Assembly (NCBI GenBank): GCA_029945495.1
Contig: JAQSCR010000505.1
Location: 1-10,598, forward strand
Length of the DNA stretch: 10,598 bases
Origin: Pseudolabrys sp.
GTDB lineage: Bacteria; Pseudomonadota; Alphaproteobacteria; Rhizobiales; Xanthobacteraceae
Direction: 5' to 3'
In this document: piece by piece, positions 1-6,528 of the stretch
How the letters are laid out: each line of letters begins with the position of its first letter
How positions within the stretch are numbered: position 1 is the stretch's first letter
Made by a program: the position numbers and the translations under genes
Notes under the pieces: generated by a model
What the model was told of the DNA's origin: nothing
Databases searched by the model: none
The model's input: the letters and a program-made list of their open reading frames with translations, nothing else

Positions 1-375
1 CGGCGCCAGCGGCTGCTCGATGGTCTGCGGGGTGACGACGGTGCGGTAGCGGACCGTGCCACTGAGGGCCTCGTTGTCGAGCGCGTTGATATACCGGCTG
101 ATGAGGACGTCCTGTGAGCGGCGCGCCGTCCGCAGGGCCGCGAAGTCGTCATACAGGATGGCGTCCAGGCTCGGCGGCTGTTCGCCCACGCCGGTGAACC
201 GCTTCATCCATATCCGGTCGCCGACCAGCAGATGGTTCAGGGTTCCATGCAGGGATTTGAAATAAGCGCCGCGGTCGGCGCGGTAATCGGCGTCGGGGAC
301 GAAGGCGGCTGCGTCATAGAGCCGCTCGTTGCACCAGGCATTATAGGCGGCAAACATGCGGTAGCGGGATTGCAT
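1..375 (-). CDS. DinB family protein (partial, C-terminus outside window)
   Basis: The minus strand is open from an ATG at 375 to the window edge, giving 125 residues without a stop. The protein begins MQSRYRMFAAYNAWCNERLY and continues with LHGTLNHLLVGDRIW (about residues 42-56). This is the pattern of the DinB/DfsB four-helix bundle: a first helix with the YNxW element, then a second helix carrying a metal-ligand histidine (probably His48) followed by the aromatic DRIW stretch. Known family members are small, about 150-180 residues, with a metal site of three histidines; the other two would lie beyond the edge. Molecular function is mostly unknown; some relatives are thiol-transferases such as bacillithiol or mycothiol S-transferases. 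The start is supported by AGGGG seven bases upstream on the minus strand (complement of 383-387). The gene is divergent from ndk. The family call is fairly sure; no specific function can be given. Confidence 0.8.
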   Translation of the reverse strand, partial: MQSRYRMFAAYNAWCNERLYDAAAFVPDADYRADRGAYFKSLHGTLNHLLVGDRIWMKRFTGVGEQPPSLDAILYDDFAALRTARRSQDVLISRYINALDNEALSGTVRYRTVVTPQTIEQPLAP

Positions 376-500
376 TCTTTAGCCCCTTTTTGACGGCGAA
401 AGCGGCACCGTACAGCCGCTTAAGTCCAGCGCGATCGCCGAACTTGCCGCCCTTCCGGAGCCCCGGTATAAGCCGCCGCAACCAACTCACTCCAACGAAA

Positions 501-518
501 ATCGGTCATCCGACCGAT
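501..518. repeat. 7-bp inverted repeat ATCGGTC / GACCGAT overlapping the tandem repeat
   Basis: ATCGGTC at 501-507 is the exact reverse complement of GACCGAT at 512-518, with a four-base loop (508-511). The right arm overlaps the first tandem unit, and ATCGGT could equally pair with ACCGAT in the second or third unit. It may be an operator palindrome, or a set of alternative leader hairpins if it is transcribed with ndk. Confidence 0.65.
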
Positions 519-548
519 CAATCAACCGATCAATCAACCGATCAATCA
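513..548 (+). repeat. Three perfect tandem copies of a 12-bp unit, accgatcaatca
   Basis: The unit ACCGATCAATCA occurs at 513-524, 525-536 and 537-548 with no mismatch. The array ends directly before an out-of-frame ATG (549) and 16 bases before the ndk start, so it lies in the likely ndk leader or promoter. The AT content is higher than in the surrounding sequence. The role is unknown: it could be repeated operator sites, or a slippage-prone microsatellite without function. Confidence 0.9.
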
Positions 549-551
549 ATG

Positions 552-556
552 AAGGA
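552..556 (+). promoter_or_regulatory. Ribosome binding site of ndk
   Basis: AAGGA ends eight bases before the ATG at 565 and fixes that start. The nearer upstream ATG at 549 is in another frame and has no Shine-Dalgarno sequence in front of it, only the tandem repeat. Confidence 0.7.
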
Positions 557-564
557 CTTTCCCG

Positions 565-987
565 ATGGCGGTCGAGCGTACTTTTTCAATCCTTAAACCC
601 GATGCGACCGCGCGTAATCTGACCGGCGCCATCAATGCTATGATCGAGAAAGCCGGTCTGCGCATCGTCGCGCAGAAGCGCGTCCAGATCACCAAGGCCC
701 AGGCCGAGCAGTTCTACGGCGTGCACAAGGCGCGGCCCTTCTTCGGCGAACTGGTCGAATTCATGACCTCCGGTCCTGTCGTCGTGCAGGTGCTGGAAGG
801 CGAGAACGCCATCGCGAAACATCGCGAAGTCATGGGCGCCACCGACCCGGCCAAGGCCGACGCCAACACCATCCGCAAGGTGCATGCCAAGTCGATCGGC
901 GAAAACTCGGTGCACGGATCGGACTCGGCCGAGAACGCGGCGATCGAAATCGCGCAGTTCTTCGCCGGCAACGAGATTGTCGGCTGA
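565..987 (+). CDS. ndk: Nucleoside diphosphate kinase
   Basis: This 140-residue cytoplasmic enzyme moves the terminal phosphate from ATP to other (d)NDPs through a phosphohistidine intermediate, balancing NTP and dNTP pools. It is full length for the family. Visible signatures are ERTFSILKPDA at the N-terminus with the nucleotide-binding Lys11, the RPFFGEL stretch (57-63), MGATDPAKA (90-98), and the active-site segment NSVHGSD with catalytic His117. The C-terminus, FFAGNEIVG, is typical of alphaproteobacterial Ndk. The ATG at 565 follows AAGGA by eight bases. The 66-base gap to the next gene contains no T-tract terminator that I can see, so read-through into the TerC gene is possible. Confidence 0.97.
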   Translation: MAVERTFSILKPDATARNLTGAINAMIEKAGLRIVAQKRVQITKAQAEQFYGVHKARPFFGELVEFMTSGPVVVQVLEGENAIAKHREVMGATDPAKADANTIRKVHAKSIGENSVHGSDSAENAAIEIAQFFAGNEIVG

Positions 988-1041
988 GATAACATAACGG
1001 TCCGACAAATTAAGATTCGCCGGTCTCAATAGGCGGATCGC

Positions 1042-1049
1042 AGGGAGGA
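1042..1049 (+). promoter_or_regulatory. Strong ribosome binding site that fixes the GTG start of the TerC-type gene
   Basis: AGGGAGGA ends four bases before GTG at 1054. It is the best Shine-Dalgarno match in the window and settles the start on a GTG codon. Confidence 0.8.
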
Positions 1050-1053
1050 TTGC

Positions 1054-1977
1054 GTGGAATTGTTCTGGCAAGACATCGTGCAGGCGCCGTTCTGGATCGC
1101 CGCCGTTCAGATCATCGGCGTCAACATCATCCTGTCCGGCGACAATGCCGTCGTCATCGCCATGGCCTGCATGACGCTGCCGCCAAAGCAGCGTCTGTGG
1201 GGCATGGTGCTGGGCGCCGGCGTCGCGGTGTTGTTGCGCGTTGTCTTCACGCTCGTCGTTGCCGAGGCGATGAACTATCCGTTCCTGAAACTGGTCGGCG
1301 GCGCCTTGCTGTTCTGGGTCGCGGTCAAGCTGGTGACGGAAGACTCCGAAGGCGAGGGCGTCAAAAGCGGCGAGACGTTGTGGAGCGCGGTGCGCATCGT
1401 TGCCATCGCCGACATCGTCATGAGCCTCGACAATGTTATCGCCATCGCCGCCTCGGCCGATATCGCGGCGGCGCGCGTCGACTTCGCCAACACAGCCAGC
1501 ATCAAGGCGACTTTGATCATCTTCGGCCTCGCCACCAGCGTGCCGCTGATCGTCGCGGGCTCTGCCATCCTGATGGCCTTGCTGGAGCGGTTTCGCGTGC
1601 TGGTCTGGGCCGGCGGCGCGCTGCTCGGCTGGGTTGCCGGCGACATCATGGCCACCGATCCGGTCCTGGCCCGGGTTTTCAGCGAAACGGCGCGGCACGC
1701 CTTGCATGATTGGGGCGGCCCGGTCGGCGGCCTGATCGTCATCGGCATCGGCTATGGCATGGTCCGCCAGCACCGCCGTCTGTATCTCGACGAGGTCCTC
1801 GCCGGTCTGGGGCTTCTCATCTGGATCGTCGTCGACCGCTTCAGCGACGCGGTGTTTGGCGGCGCAAAGCCCGATCTGACGACGATCTGGAGCATTCGCG
1901 GCGTGCTGGTTGTTGTTATGGCGGTTGCCTACGTGGTCTGCCGCAAGCGCTGGCATGTCGAGCGGAGAAAGGCCTGA
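1054..1977 (+). CDS. TerC family (YjbE-type) integral membrane protein
   Basis: This is a 307-residue polytopic inner-membrane protein of the TerC family. Two family signatures carry acidic-Asn pairs in or near membrane helices: NIILSGDNAVVIAMAC (24-39) and IADIVMSLDNVIAIAA (118-133). The GDN and LDN triplets are the conserved, probably metal-binding, residues. About seven to nine hydrophobic segments are visible, with a charged cytoplasmic loop near TEDSEGEGVKSGE (95-107) and a basic C-terminus (RKRWHVERRKA). Family members are linked to tellurite resistance or to manganese export and metal loading of exported proteins; the exact substrate cannot be read here. The product begins MELFWQDI from a GTG codon. 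No yybP-ykoY-like manganese riboswitch fits in the 66 bases upstream. It may be co-transcribed with ndk. It is somewhat longer than the shortest YjbE proteins because of two extra C-terminal membrane segments. Confidence 0.9.
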   Translation: MELFWQDIVQAPFWIAAVQIIGVNIILSGDNAVVIAMACMTLPPKQRLWGMVLGAGVAVLLRVVFTLVVAEAMNYPFLKLVGGALLFWVAVKLVTEDSEGEGVKSGETLWSAVRIVAIADIVMSLDNVIAIAASADIAAARVDFANTASIKATLIIFGLATSVPLIVAGSAILMALLERFRVLVWAGGALLGWVAGDIMATDPVLARVFSETARHALHDWGGPVGGLIVIGIGYGMVRQHRRLYLDEVLAGLGLLIWIVVDRFSDAVFGGAKPDLTTIWSIRGVLVVVMAVAYVVCRKRWHVERRKA

Positions 1978-2003
1978 TCCGGGCCGCGGCGCGCAGGTAA
2001 TCC

Positions 2004-2048
2004 GCCAAGACATTGCGCCAAGACAATGGGTGCGGCCGGCGCTAGACT
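2004..2048 (+). promoter_or_regulatory. Candidate promoter of the molybdopterin oxidoreductase gene, with a 13-bp-spaced direct repeat
   Basis: AAGACA (2020-2025) and TAGACT (2043-2048) are separated by 17 bases and resemble -35 and -10 elements. The expected transcription start falls only a few bases before the ATG at 2058, which would give a nearly leaderless mRNA and matches the absence of a Shine-Dalgarno sequence. GCCAAGACA occurs twice, at 2004-2012 and 2017-2025, so a regulator could bind across the -35 region. This is an inference from weak matches. Confidence 0.3.
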
Positions 2049-2057
2049 GACGGCTGC

Positions 2058-4169
2058 ATGAATCAGCCCGTCCGTCCGCCCAAGACCGTGGTCCAATCGA
2101 TAGGCTATTCCGCCTGTCCGCACGATTGTCCGTCGACCTGCGCGCTCGAGGTAGAGCTGATCGACGAGCGCACCATCGGCCGCGTGCGCGGCTCCAAGGG
2201 CAACGATTACACTGCCGGCGTGATTTGCGCCAAGGTTGCGCGCTACGCCGAACGCCAGCAGCACGCCGAGCGCCTGCTGCATCCGTTGCAGCGCGCCGGC
2301 GACAAGGGCTCGGGCGAATTCCGGCCGATCAGCTGGGACGACGCGCTCGATATCGTCGCCGAGAATTTTCTAAAAGTCGAGCAGCGCAGCGGCGCCGAAA
2401 GCGTCTGGCCGTATTACTACGCCGGCACCATGGGCCTGGTGATGCGCGACCACATCAACCTGCTGCGCCACGTCAAGAAATATTCCGGCTTTCATTCGAC
2501 GATCTGCGTCAATCCGGCCTTCGCCGGCTTTGCCGCCGGCACCGGCAGAATCGCCGGCAGCGATCCGCGCGAAATGGCGAAGTCGGATCTGGTGGTGATC
2601 TGGGGCACCAATCCGGTCAACACCCAGGTCAACGTGATGACGCACGCGACGCGCGCCCGCAAGGAGCGCGGCGCCAAGATCGCCGCCGTCGATATCTATA
2701 TGAACGGCACGATGCAGCAGGCGGACCTTGCCGTGCTGGTCAAGCCCGGCACCGACGGCGCGCTCGCCTGCGCGGTGATGCATTGCCTGTTCCGCGACGG
2801 CAACGCCGATTGGGATTATCTCAACCAATACACCGACGCGCCGCGCGAACTGGAAGCGCATCTGCGGACGCGCGATCCGGCCTGGGCCTCGGCCATCACC
2901 GGCACGCCGGTCGAAACGATCGAGGCATTCGCCAAATTGATCGGCGACAACAAGCGCGCCTTCTTCCGGCTCGGCTACGGTTTCGCCCGCTCGCGCAACG
3001 GCGCGGCCAACATGCATGCGGCCAGTTGCATCGCCGCGGTCACGGGCGCCTGGACGCTGGAAGGCGGCGGCGCGTTTCACAACAATTCCGACATCTACCG
3101 GCTCGACAAGACGATGATCGAAGGCCTCGATGTTTTCGATCGTTCGGTGCGCATGCTCGACCAGTCGCGCATCGGCGCCATTCTCACCGGCGACCGCGAG
3201 GCGCTGCTCGGCGGGCCGCCGGTCGAGGCACTCATCGTGCAGAACACCAACCCGGTGTCGGTCGCGCCCGATCAGACTCTGGTCAAACGCGGCTTTGCCC
3301 GCGACGACCTGTTCACTTGCGTGCACGAGCAGTTCATGACCGAGACGGCGAAGATGGCCGATATCGTGCTGCCGGCGACCATGTTTCTCGAGCACGATGA
3401 CATCTATCGCGGCGGCGGCCATCAATACATCATCCTCGGGCCGAGACTGGTCGAGCCGCCGGGCGAATGCCGCAATAACCACGAGGTGATTACCGCGCTG
3501 GCCAAGCGCCTCGGCGCCGAACATCCGGGCTTCGCCATGAGCCCGCGCCAGTTGATCGACCAGATGCTGCAGGTGTCGAAGCGCGGCACGCTCGCTGCGT
3601 TGGAAGAAAACCGCTGGCTCGATTGCCAGCCGCCGTTCCGGCAGGCGCATTATCTCGACGGCTTCAATTGGCCGGACGGCAAATTCCGCTTCAAGCCGGA
3701 TTGGCCGAACGTGCCGTTCCGCAGTCCGTATAACTCGGGGCCGGTCGCCGAAATGCCGGCTTTGCCGGACCACTGGACCTCGATCGAGACGGCTGATGAT
3801 GAACACCCGTTCCGCCTCGCCACGTCGCCAGCGCGAAACTTTCTCAATTCGACGTTCAACGAAACGCCGACGTCGCGGACGCAGGAGAAGCGGCCGACCG
3901 TGTTCATCCATCCCGATGACGCGGCGGCGCAGGGCATTGCCGACGGCGATTACGTCGTGCTGGGCAATACGCGCGGTGAGGTGCGCCTGCACGCCAAACT
4001 GTTCGACGGCGTGCGGCGCGGTGTCCTGATCGCCGAATCCATCTGGCCGAATTCGGCTTACGCCGACGGCTGTGGCATCAACACGCTGACCGGCGCGGAT
4101 GCGATTGCGCCATTCGGCGGCGCCGCCTTCCACGACAACAAAGCGTGGGTGCGCAAGGCGGCGGGCTGA
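2058..4169 (+). CDS. Molybdopterin-dependent oxidoreductase (DMSO reductase / BisC-like superfamily) with N-terminal 4Fe-4S site
   Basis: This 703-residue protein has the layout of the DMSO-reductase superfamily. An N-terminal iron-sulfur motif, CPHDCPSTC plus a later Cys (Cys20, Cys24, Cys28, Cys57), is followed by the central molybdopterin domain with WGTNPVN (182-188), a GTDGALA cofactor motif (231-237), QNTNPVSVAPD (about 395-405) and ADIVLPATMFLEHDD (about 434-448). The C-terminal dinucleotide-binding domain covers about 582-700 and includes LATSPARNFLNSTF and HPDDAAAQGIADGD. Cys150 in HSTICVNPAFAG sits where formate-dehydrogenase-type enzymes carry their Mo-ligating Cys/Sec, so it is a plausible Mo ligand. 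I see no Tat signal, so it is probably cytoplasmic. The substrate cannot be deduced, and no electron-transfer subunit, maturation or cofactor gene lies nearby. The ATG at 2058 has no clear Shine-Dalgarno sequence. Superfamily is secure; the reaction is unknown. Confidence 0.93.
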   Translation: MNQPVRPPKTVVQSIGYSACPHDCPSTCALEVELIDERTIGRVRGSKGNDYTAGVICAKVARYAERQQHAERLLHPLQRAGDKGSGEFRPISWDDALDIVAENFLKVEQRSGAESVWPYYYAGTMGLVMRDHINLLRHVKKYSGFHSTICVNPAFAGFAAGTGRIAGSDPREMAKSDLVVIWGTNPVNTQVNVMTHATRARKERGAKIAAVDIYMNGTMQQADLAVLVKPGTDGALACAVMHCLFRDGNADWDYLNQYTDAPRELEAHLRTRDPAWASAITGTPVETIEAFAKLIGDNKRAFFRLGYGFARSRNGAANMHAASCIAAVTGAWTLEGGGAFHNNSDIYRLDKTMIEGLDVFDRSVRMLDQSRIGAILTGDREALLGGPPVEALIVQNTNPVSVAPDQTLVKRGFARDDLFTCVHEQFMTETAKMADIVLPATMFLEHDDIYRGGGHQYIILGPRLVEPPGECRNNHEVITALAKRLGAEHPGFAMSPRQLIDQMLQVSKRGTLAALEENRWLDCQPPFRQAHYLDGFNWPDGKFRFKPDWPNVPFRSPYNSGPVAEMPALPDHWTSIETADDEHPFRLATSPARNFLNSTFNETPTSRTQEKRPTVFIHPDDAAAQGIADGDYVVLGNTRGEVRLHAKLFDGVRRGVLIAESIWPNSAYADGCGINTLTGADAIAPFGGAAFHDNKAWVRKAAG

Positions 4170-4188
4170 TTATGCCGCCGCCTCGCGC
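4151..4188. terminator. Long GC-rich hairpin at the convergent junction (probable bidirectional terminator)
   Basis: Bases 4151-4164 pair with 4175-4188 in 13 of 14 positions around a 10-base loop, and T4150/A4189 adds another pair. The single plus-strand mismatch (A4155/C4184) becomes a G-U pair in minus-strand RNA, so the minus transcript forms an unbroken 15-bp stem starting about six bases after the DoxX-gene stop. The left arm and loop include the last codons and the stop of the molybdoenzyme gene. Neither side is followed by a T-tract, so this is not a textbook intrinsic terminator; it may act with Rho or as a 3'-end stabiliser. Confidence 0.55.
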
Positions 4189-4195
4189 AAGTGTC

Positions 4196-4651
4196 CTACA
4201 GTTGCTTGCCGATCAAGCGGTCGGCGGAATAGGGGCCGCCGCCGCGCAGCGCGATGGCGAAGGCGACGATGCCGAGAAAGAGAATGTATTCGTAACCGCC
4301 GGCGCCGACGCCGAAGCCTTTGGCCAGATGCGCGGCGATCATTCCGATCAACAGCTCAATGGCGAGCGCTGCGGCGAAAAAGCGGGTAAACAGACCGATC
4401 ACGATGCAAAGGCAACCGACGGTCTCAAGAAAGATCGCCGAACCGGCCAACACCCCCGGCGCCGGCAATCCTAACGAGCCAAAATATTTGGTCACACCGG
4501 CAAGGCCCGGGCCGTTGAACTTGTTCCAGCCATGGATAAACAAAATCGCGCCGAGCGCGATGCGGATCATCGGGTACCAGAGGTCGGACACCGAAGCGTA
4601 GAATCCGGCCAATCCCGGAAAGATCAATTTTGGTTCGTTACCCGGCTGCAT
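4196..4651 (-). CDS. DoxX family membrane protein
   Basis: This 151-residue protein has four hydrophobic segments, at about residues 27-40, 67-86, 91-109 and 120-135. The patterns IRIALGAILFIHGWNKF (29-45), GSAIFLETVGCLCIVIGLFTR (70-90) and the Gly-rich C-terminal helix region are typical of the DoxX family. The name comes from the small subunit of the archaeal terminal quinol oxidase, but most bacterial members are of unknown role, some linked to oxidative-stress complexes. The reading frame stays open far upstream (to 5095), overlapping purN; the ATG at 4651 is chosen because the protein alignment pattern begins just after it, and a GGGGG run lies six bases before it on the minus strand. 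It follows purN after 98 bases and converges on the molybdoenzyme gene. The family call is good and the function unknown. Confidence 0.88.
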   Translation of the reverse strand: MQPGNEPKLIFPGLAGFYASVSDLWYPMIRIALGAILFIHGWNKFNGPGLAGVTKYFGSLGLPAPGVLAGSAIFLETVGCLCIVIGLFTRFFAAALAIELLIGMIAAHLAKGFGVGAGGYEYILFLGIVAFAIALRGGGPYSADRLIGKQL

Positions 4652-4674
4652 TGCAGACCCCCGTGCTGTTGTTG

Positions 4675-4705
4675 CGCCACGCTGAGGGTGGCGTATCCAC
4701 GTATA
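4675..4705 (-). promoter_or_regulatory. Candidate extended -10 promoter and leader hairpin of the DoxX-family gene
   Basis: On the minus strand TGTTATACG (complement of 4700-4708) has the form TGnTATA of an extended -10 element; no good -35 accompanies it. Transcription would start near 4693, giving a leader of about 42 bases that contains a 6-bp hairpin, CGCCAC (4675-4680) against GTGGCG (4688-4693), just before the ribosome site. The same hairpin could instead slow RNA polymerase coming from purN. The assignment is tentative. Confidence 0.25.
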
Positions 4706-4749
4706 ACACCGCGCACCCCGGGGATATTCACGTTGATGTGTGGGGACAA

Positions 4750-5403
4750 TCAGCCGGACGGCAGAAGCGCGCTGCTGTCGGGAACCGGCACGCCGTCGAT
4801 CAGGCAGCGGCCATCGACGACGCGCACACGGTCTTCCGCTACCAGCCGCAAAGCGGCGGGATAAATTTGATGTTCGACCGCGAGCACGCGCTGGCCGAGC
4901 GCGTCCTCGCTGTCGGTGGCATGGACCGCAACCGCGCCTTGCATGATGGTCGGGCCGGCATCCATCTCCGGCACCACGAAATGCACGGTGGCGCCGTGCA
5001 CCGCCGCGCCGGCTTGAAGCGCGCGTCTGTGGGTGTCGAGGCCCTTGAATGCGGGCAGCAGCGCCGGGTGAATGTTGAGCATGCGGTTCTGCCAATGCCC
5101 GGTGAAGCCGGGCGACAACAGCCGCATGAATCCGGCCAGACAGACGAGGTCGATTCCGTGCTTCTCCAGCACCGCCTGCATCGCCGCATCGAAGGCCGCG
5201 CGATCCTTGCCGAAGGGCGCGTGGTCGACGACTTCCGTCGTTATGCCGTTGGCGCGCGCGGTGATGAGACCGCCGGCGTCTGATTTGTTCGACAGCACCA
5301 GGGCGATGTCGGCCGGATAGGATTTATTCTTGGCGGCCTCGATCAGCGCCGCCATGTTGGAGCCGCGGCCGGAAATCAGAACGGCGACGCGTTTGCGGCT
5401 CAT
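4750..5403 (-). CDS. purN: Phosphoribosylglycinamide formyltransferase
   Basis: PurN transfers a formyl group from 10-formyl-tetrahydrofolate to glycinamide ribonucleotide (GAR), the third step of de novo purine synthesis, in the cytoplasm. The 217-residue length is normal. The phosphate-binding loop is ISGRGSN (10-16), and the folate-binding and catalytic core is VCLAGFMRLLSP (87-98). The catalytic triad known from E. coli PurN is visible as Asn110 and His112 in NIHPALLPAFKG and Asp148 in EMDAGPTIMQGAV. The start is the ATG at 5403, preceded by a modest GAGG element. It lies 39 bases after the purM stop on the same strand and is almost certainly in one operon with it, the usual purM-purN arrangement. 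Confidence 0.97.
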   Translation of the reverse strand: MSRKRVAVLISGRGSNMAALIEAAKNKSYPADIALVLSNKSDAGGLITARANGITTEVVDHAPFGKDRAAFDAAMQAVLEKHGIDLVCLAGFMRLLSPGFTGHWQNRMLNIHPALLPAFKGLDTHRRALQAGAAVHGATVHFVVPEMDAGPTIMQGAVAVHATDSEDALGQRVLAVEHQIYPAALRLVAEDRVRVVDGRCLIDGVPVPDSSALLPSG

Positions 5404-5442
5404 CCTGGTTGCCTCATGGGGGCAAGGCTCATTGGCGATGAC

Positions 5443-6528
5443 TCACAGTTTTAGATCGAGCGCGCCGTCGTAGACGACGCGATCCTCGGCTTTATCGTTG
5501 CTTTGGGCGCGGATCACCGCGCCGATAGTGGTGACCTGTTCGCCGGCCTTGGTGAAGGCGGCGCTGACCGCGGCGGCGTCCTTGGGCGCGACGACGACGA
5601 TCATGCCGATGCCGCAGTTGAACGTGCGCAGCATCTCGTTTTGCGCGATGTTGCCGACGTCGGCGAGCCACTTGAACACCGGCGGCGCGGCGACGCGAGT
5701 CAGATCGATGCGCGCGCCTAAGCCCTTCGGCAGCACGCGCGGGATGTTGTCGGGAAAGCCGCCGCCGGTGATGTGGGCGAAACCTTTGACCGCGCGGGTC
5801 TCGCGGATCGCCGCCAGGCACGACTTCACGTAGATGCGGGTTGGCGTGAGGATCGCTTCACCGAGCGAAACCTCGGGCGCGAACGGCGCGGGCGCGGTCC
5901 AGGGCAGTCCGCTTTTGACGACGACCTTGCGCACCAGCGAATAGCCGTTGGAATGCACGCCGGAGGAGGCCAACCCGATGATGACGTCGCCCTCAGTGAT
6001 GTCGACGCGCGGCAAGACCTCGCCGCGCTCGACCGCGCCGACGGCGAAGCCGGCCAGGTCGTAGTCGTCGTCCTGATAGAGGCCGGGCATTTCCGCGGTC
6101 TCGCCGCCGATCAGCGCGCAGCCGGCCTGACGGCAGCCAATGCTGATGCCGGCGACCACGGCGGCGCCGACCTCGGGCTCGAGTTTTCCACACGCGTAAT
6201 AGTCGAGGAAGAACAGCGGCTCGGCGCCTTGCACCACCAGGTCGTTGACGCTCATGGCGACGAGGTCGATGCCGATGGTGTCGTGCCGGCCGGTCTCGAT
6301 GGCGACCTTGACCTTGGTACCGACACCGTCATTGGCGGCGACCAGGATGGGGTCCTTGTAGCCGGCCCGTTTGAGGTCGAACAACCCGCCAAAACCGCCG
6401 ATTTCGGCGTCGGCGCCGGGCCGCGCGGTCGCCCGCACCAGCGGCTTGATCAGGTCCACCATCCGGTTGCCGGCATCAATATCGACGCCCGCTTGCGCAT
6501 AGGTCATGCCGCGCTTGTCGTCTGCCAT
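5443..6528 (-). CDS. purM: Phosphoribosylformylglycinamidine cyclo-ligase (AIR synthetase)
   Basis: PurM closes the imidazole ring: it converts formylglycinamidine ribonucleotide plus ATP to 5-aminoimidazole ribonucleotide (AIR) in purine synthesis. The 361-residue protein has the PurM/AIRS two-domain layout. Visible signatures are DGVGTK (67-72), MSVNDL (92-97), GGETAEMPG (141-149), SSGVHSNGYSL (188-198), HITGGGFPDN (252-261) and FNCGIGM (303-309). The ATG at 6528 is preferred because GGGGA lies five bases upstream; Met8 (MTYAQAGVD) is a second possible start but has no ribosome site. It is the first gene of the minus-strand purM-purN unit and is divergent from the phosphatidyltransferase gene across about 170 bases. 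I found no recognisable purine-responsive operator or riboswitch there. Confidence 0.97.
   Translation of the reverse strand: MADDKRGMTYAQAGVDIDAGNRMVDLIKPLVRATARPGADAEIGGFGGLFDLKRAGYKDPILVAANDGVGTKVKVAIETGRHDTIGIDLVAMSVNDLVVQGAEPLFFLDYYACGKLEPEVGAAVVAGISIGCRQAGCALIGGETAEMPGLYQDDDYDLAGFAVGAVERGEVLPRVDITEGDVIIGLASSGVHSNGYSLVRKVVVKSGLPWTAPAPFAPEVSLGEAILTPTRIYVKSCLAAIRETRAVKGFAHITGGGFPDNIPRVLPKGLGARIDLTRVAAPPVFKWLADVGNIAQNEMLRTFNCGIGMIVVVAPKDAAAVSAAFTKAGEQVTTIGAVIRAQSNDKAEDRVVYDGALDLKL

Larger units (their letters stand above)
376..564. promoter_or_regulatory. Divergent intergenic region between the DinB-family gene and ndk
   Basis: These 189 bases separate two divergently transcribed genes and must hold both promoters. 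TTGACG at 390-395 resembles a -35 element on the plus strand, but I see no convincing -10 at a good distance, so I do not call a precise promoter. The right half holds an inverted repeat (501-507 / 512-518) and a three-copy 12-bp tandem repeat (513-548). The strand-specific ribosome sites are clear at both ends: AGGGG (complement 383-387) for the DinB gene and AAGGA (552-556) for ndk. Confidence 0.5.

Noticed and set aside
513..548. CRISPR-like or FNR/FixK-type reading of the 12-bp array
   Set aside because: The copies are contiguous with no spacers, so it is not CRISPR. TTGAT occurs on the minus strand only as direct repeats, not as the TTGAT-N4-ATCAA palindrome.
390..596. 68-codon plus-strand frame before ndk whose product contains three TDQS repeats
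   Set aside because: The TDQS repeats are the translation of the 12-bp DNA repeat. The frame begins on a non-ATG codon, has no ribosome site and overlaps the ndk start.
988..1053. yybP-ykoY manganese riboswitch before the TerC-type gene
   Set aside because: This riboswitch often precedes TerC/YjbE genes, so I looked for it. The 66-base gap is too short for the full fold and shows none of its conserved loops, only a strong ribosome site.
586..2013. 475-codon open frame on the minus strand across ndk and the TerC-type gene
   Set aside because: It lies antisense to two well-recognised genes, its product is rich in Asp, His, Arg, Gln and Ala with no domain pattern, and such frames are common in GC-rich DNA where the third-position bias of the real gene removes stops.
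2370..4133. 587-codon open frame antisense to the molybdoenzyme gene
   Set aside because: It has the same low-complexity Arg/Ala/His/Gln composition, no recognisable family and no ribosome site, and the sense gene has clear catalytic motifs.
4652..5095. Upstream extension of the DoxX reading frame to 299 residues, which might suggest a fusion protein
   Set aside because: The added residues are an out-of-frame reading of purN, rich in Arg and Pro, with no family resemblance. The DoxX homology begins just after the ATG at 4651.
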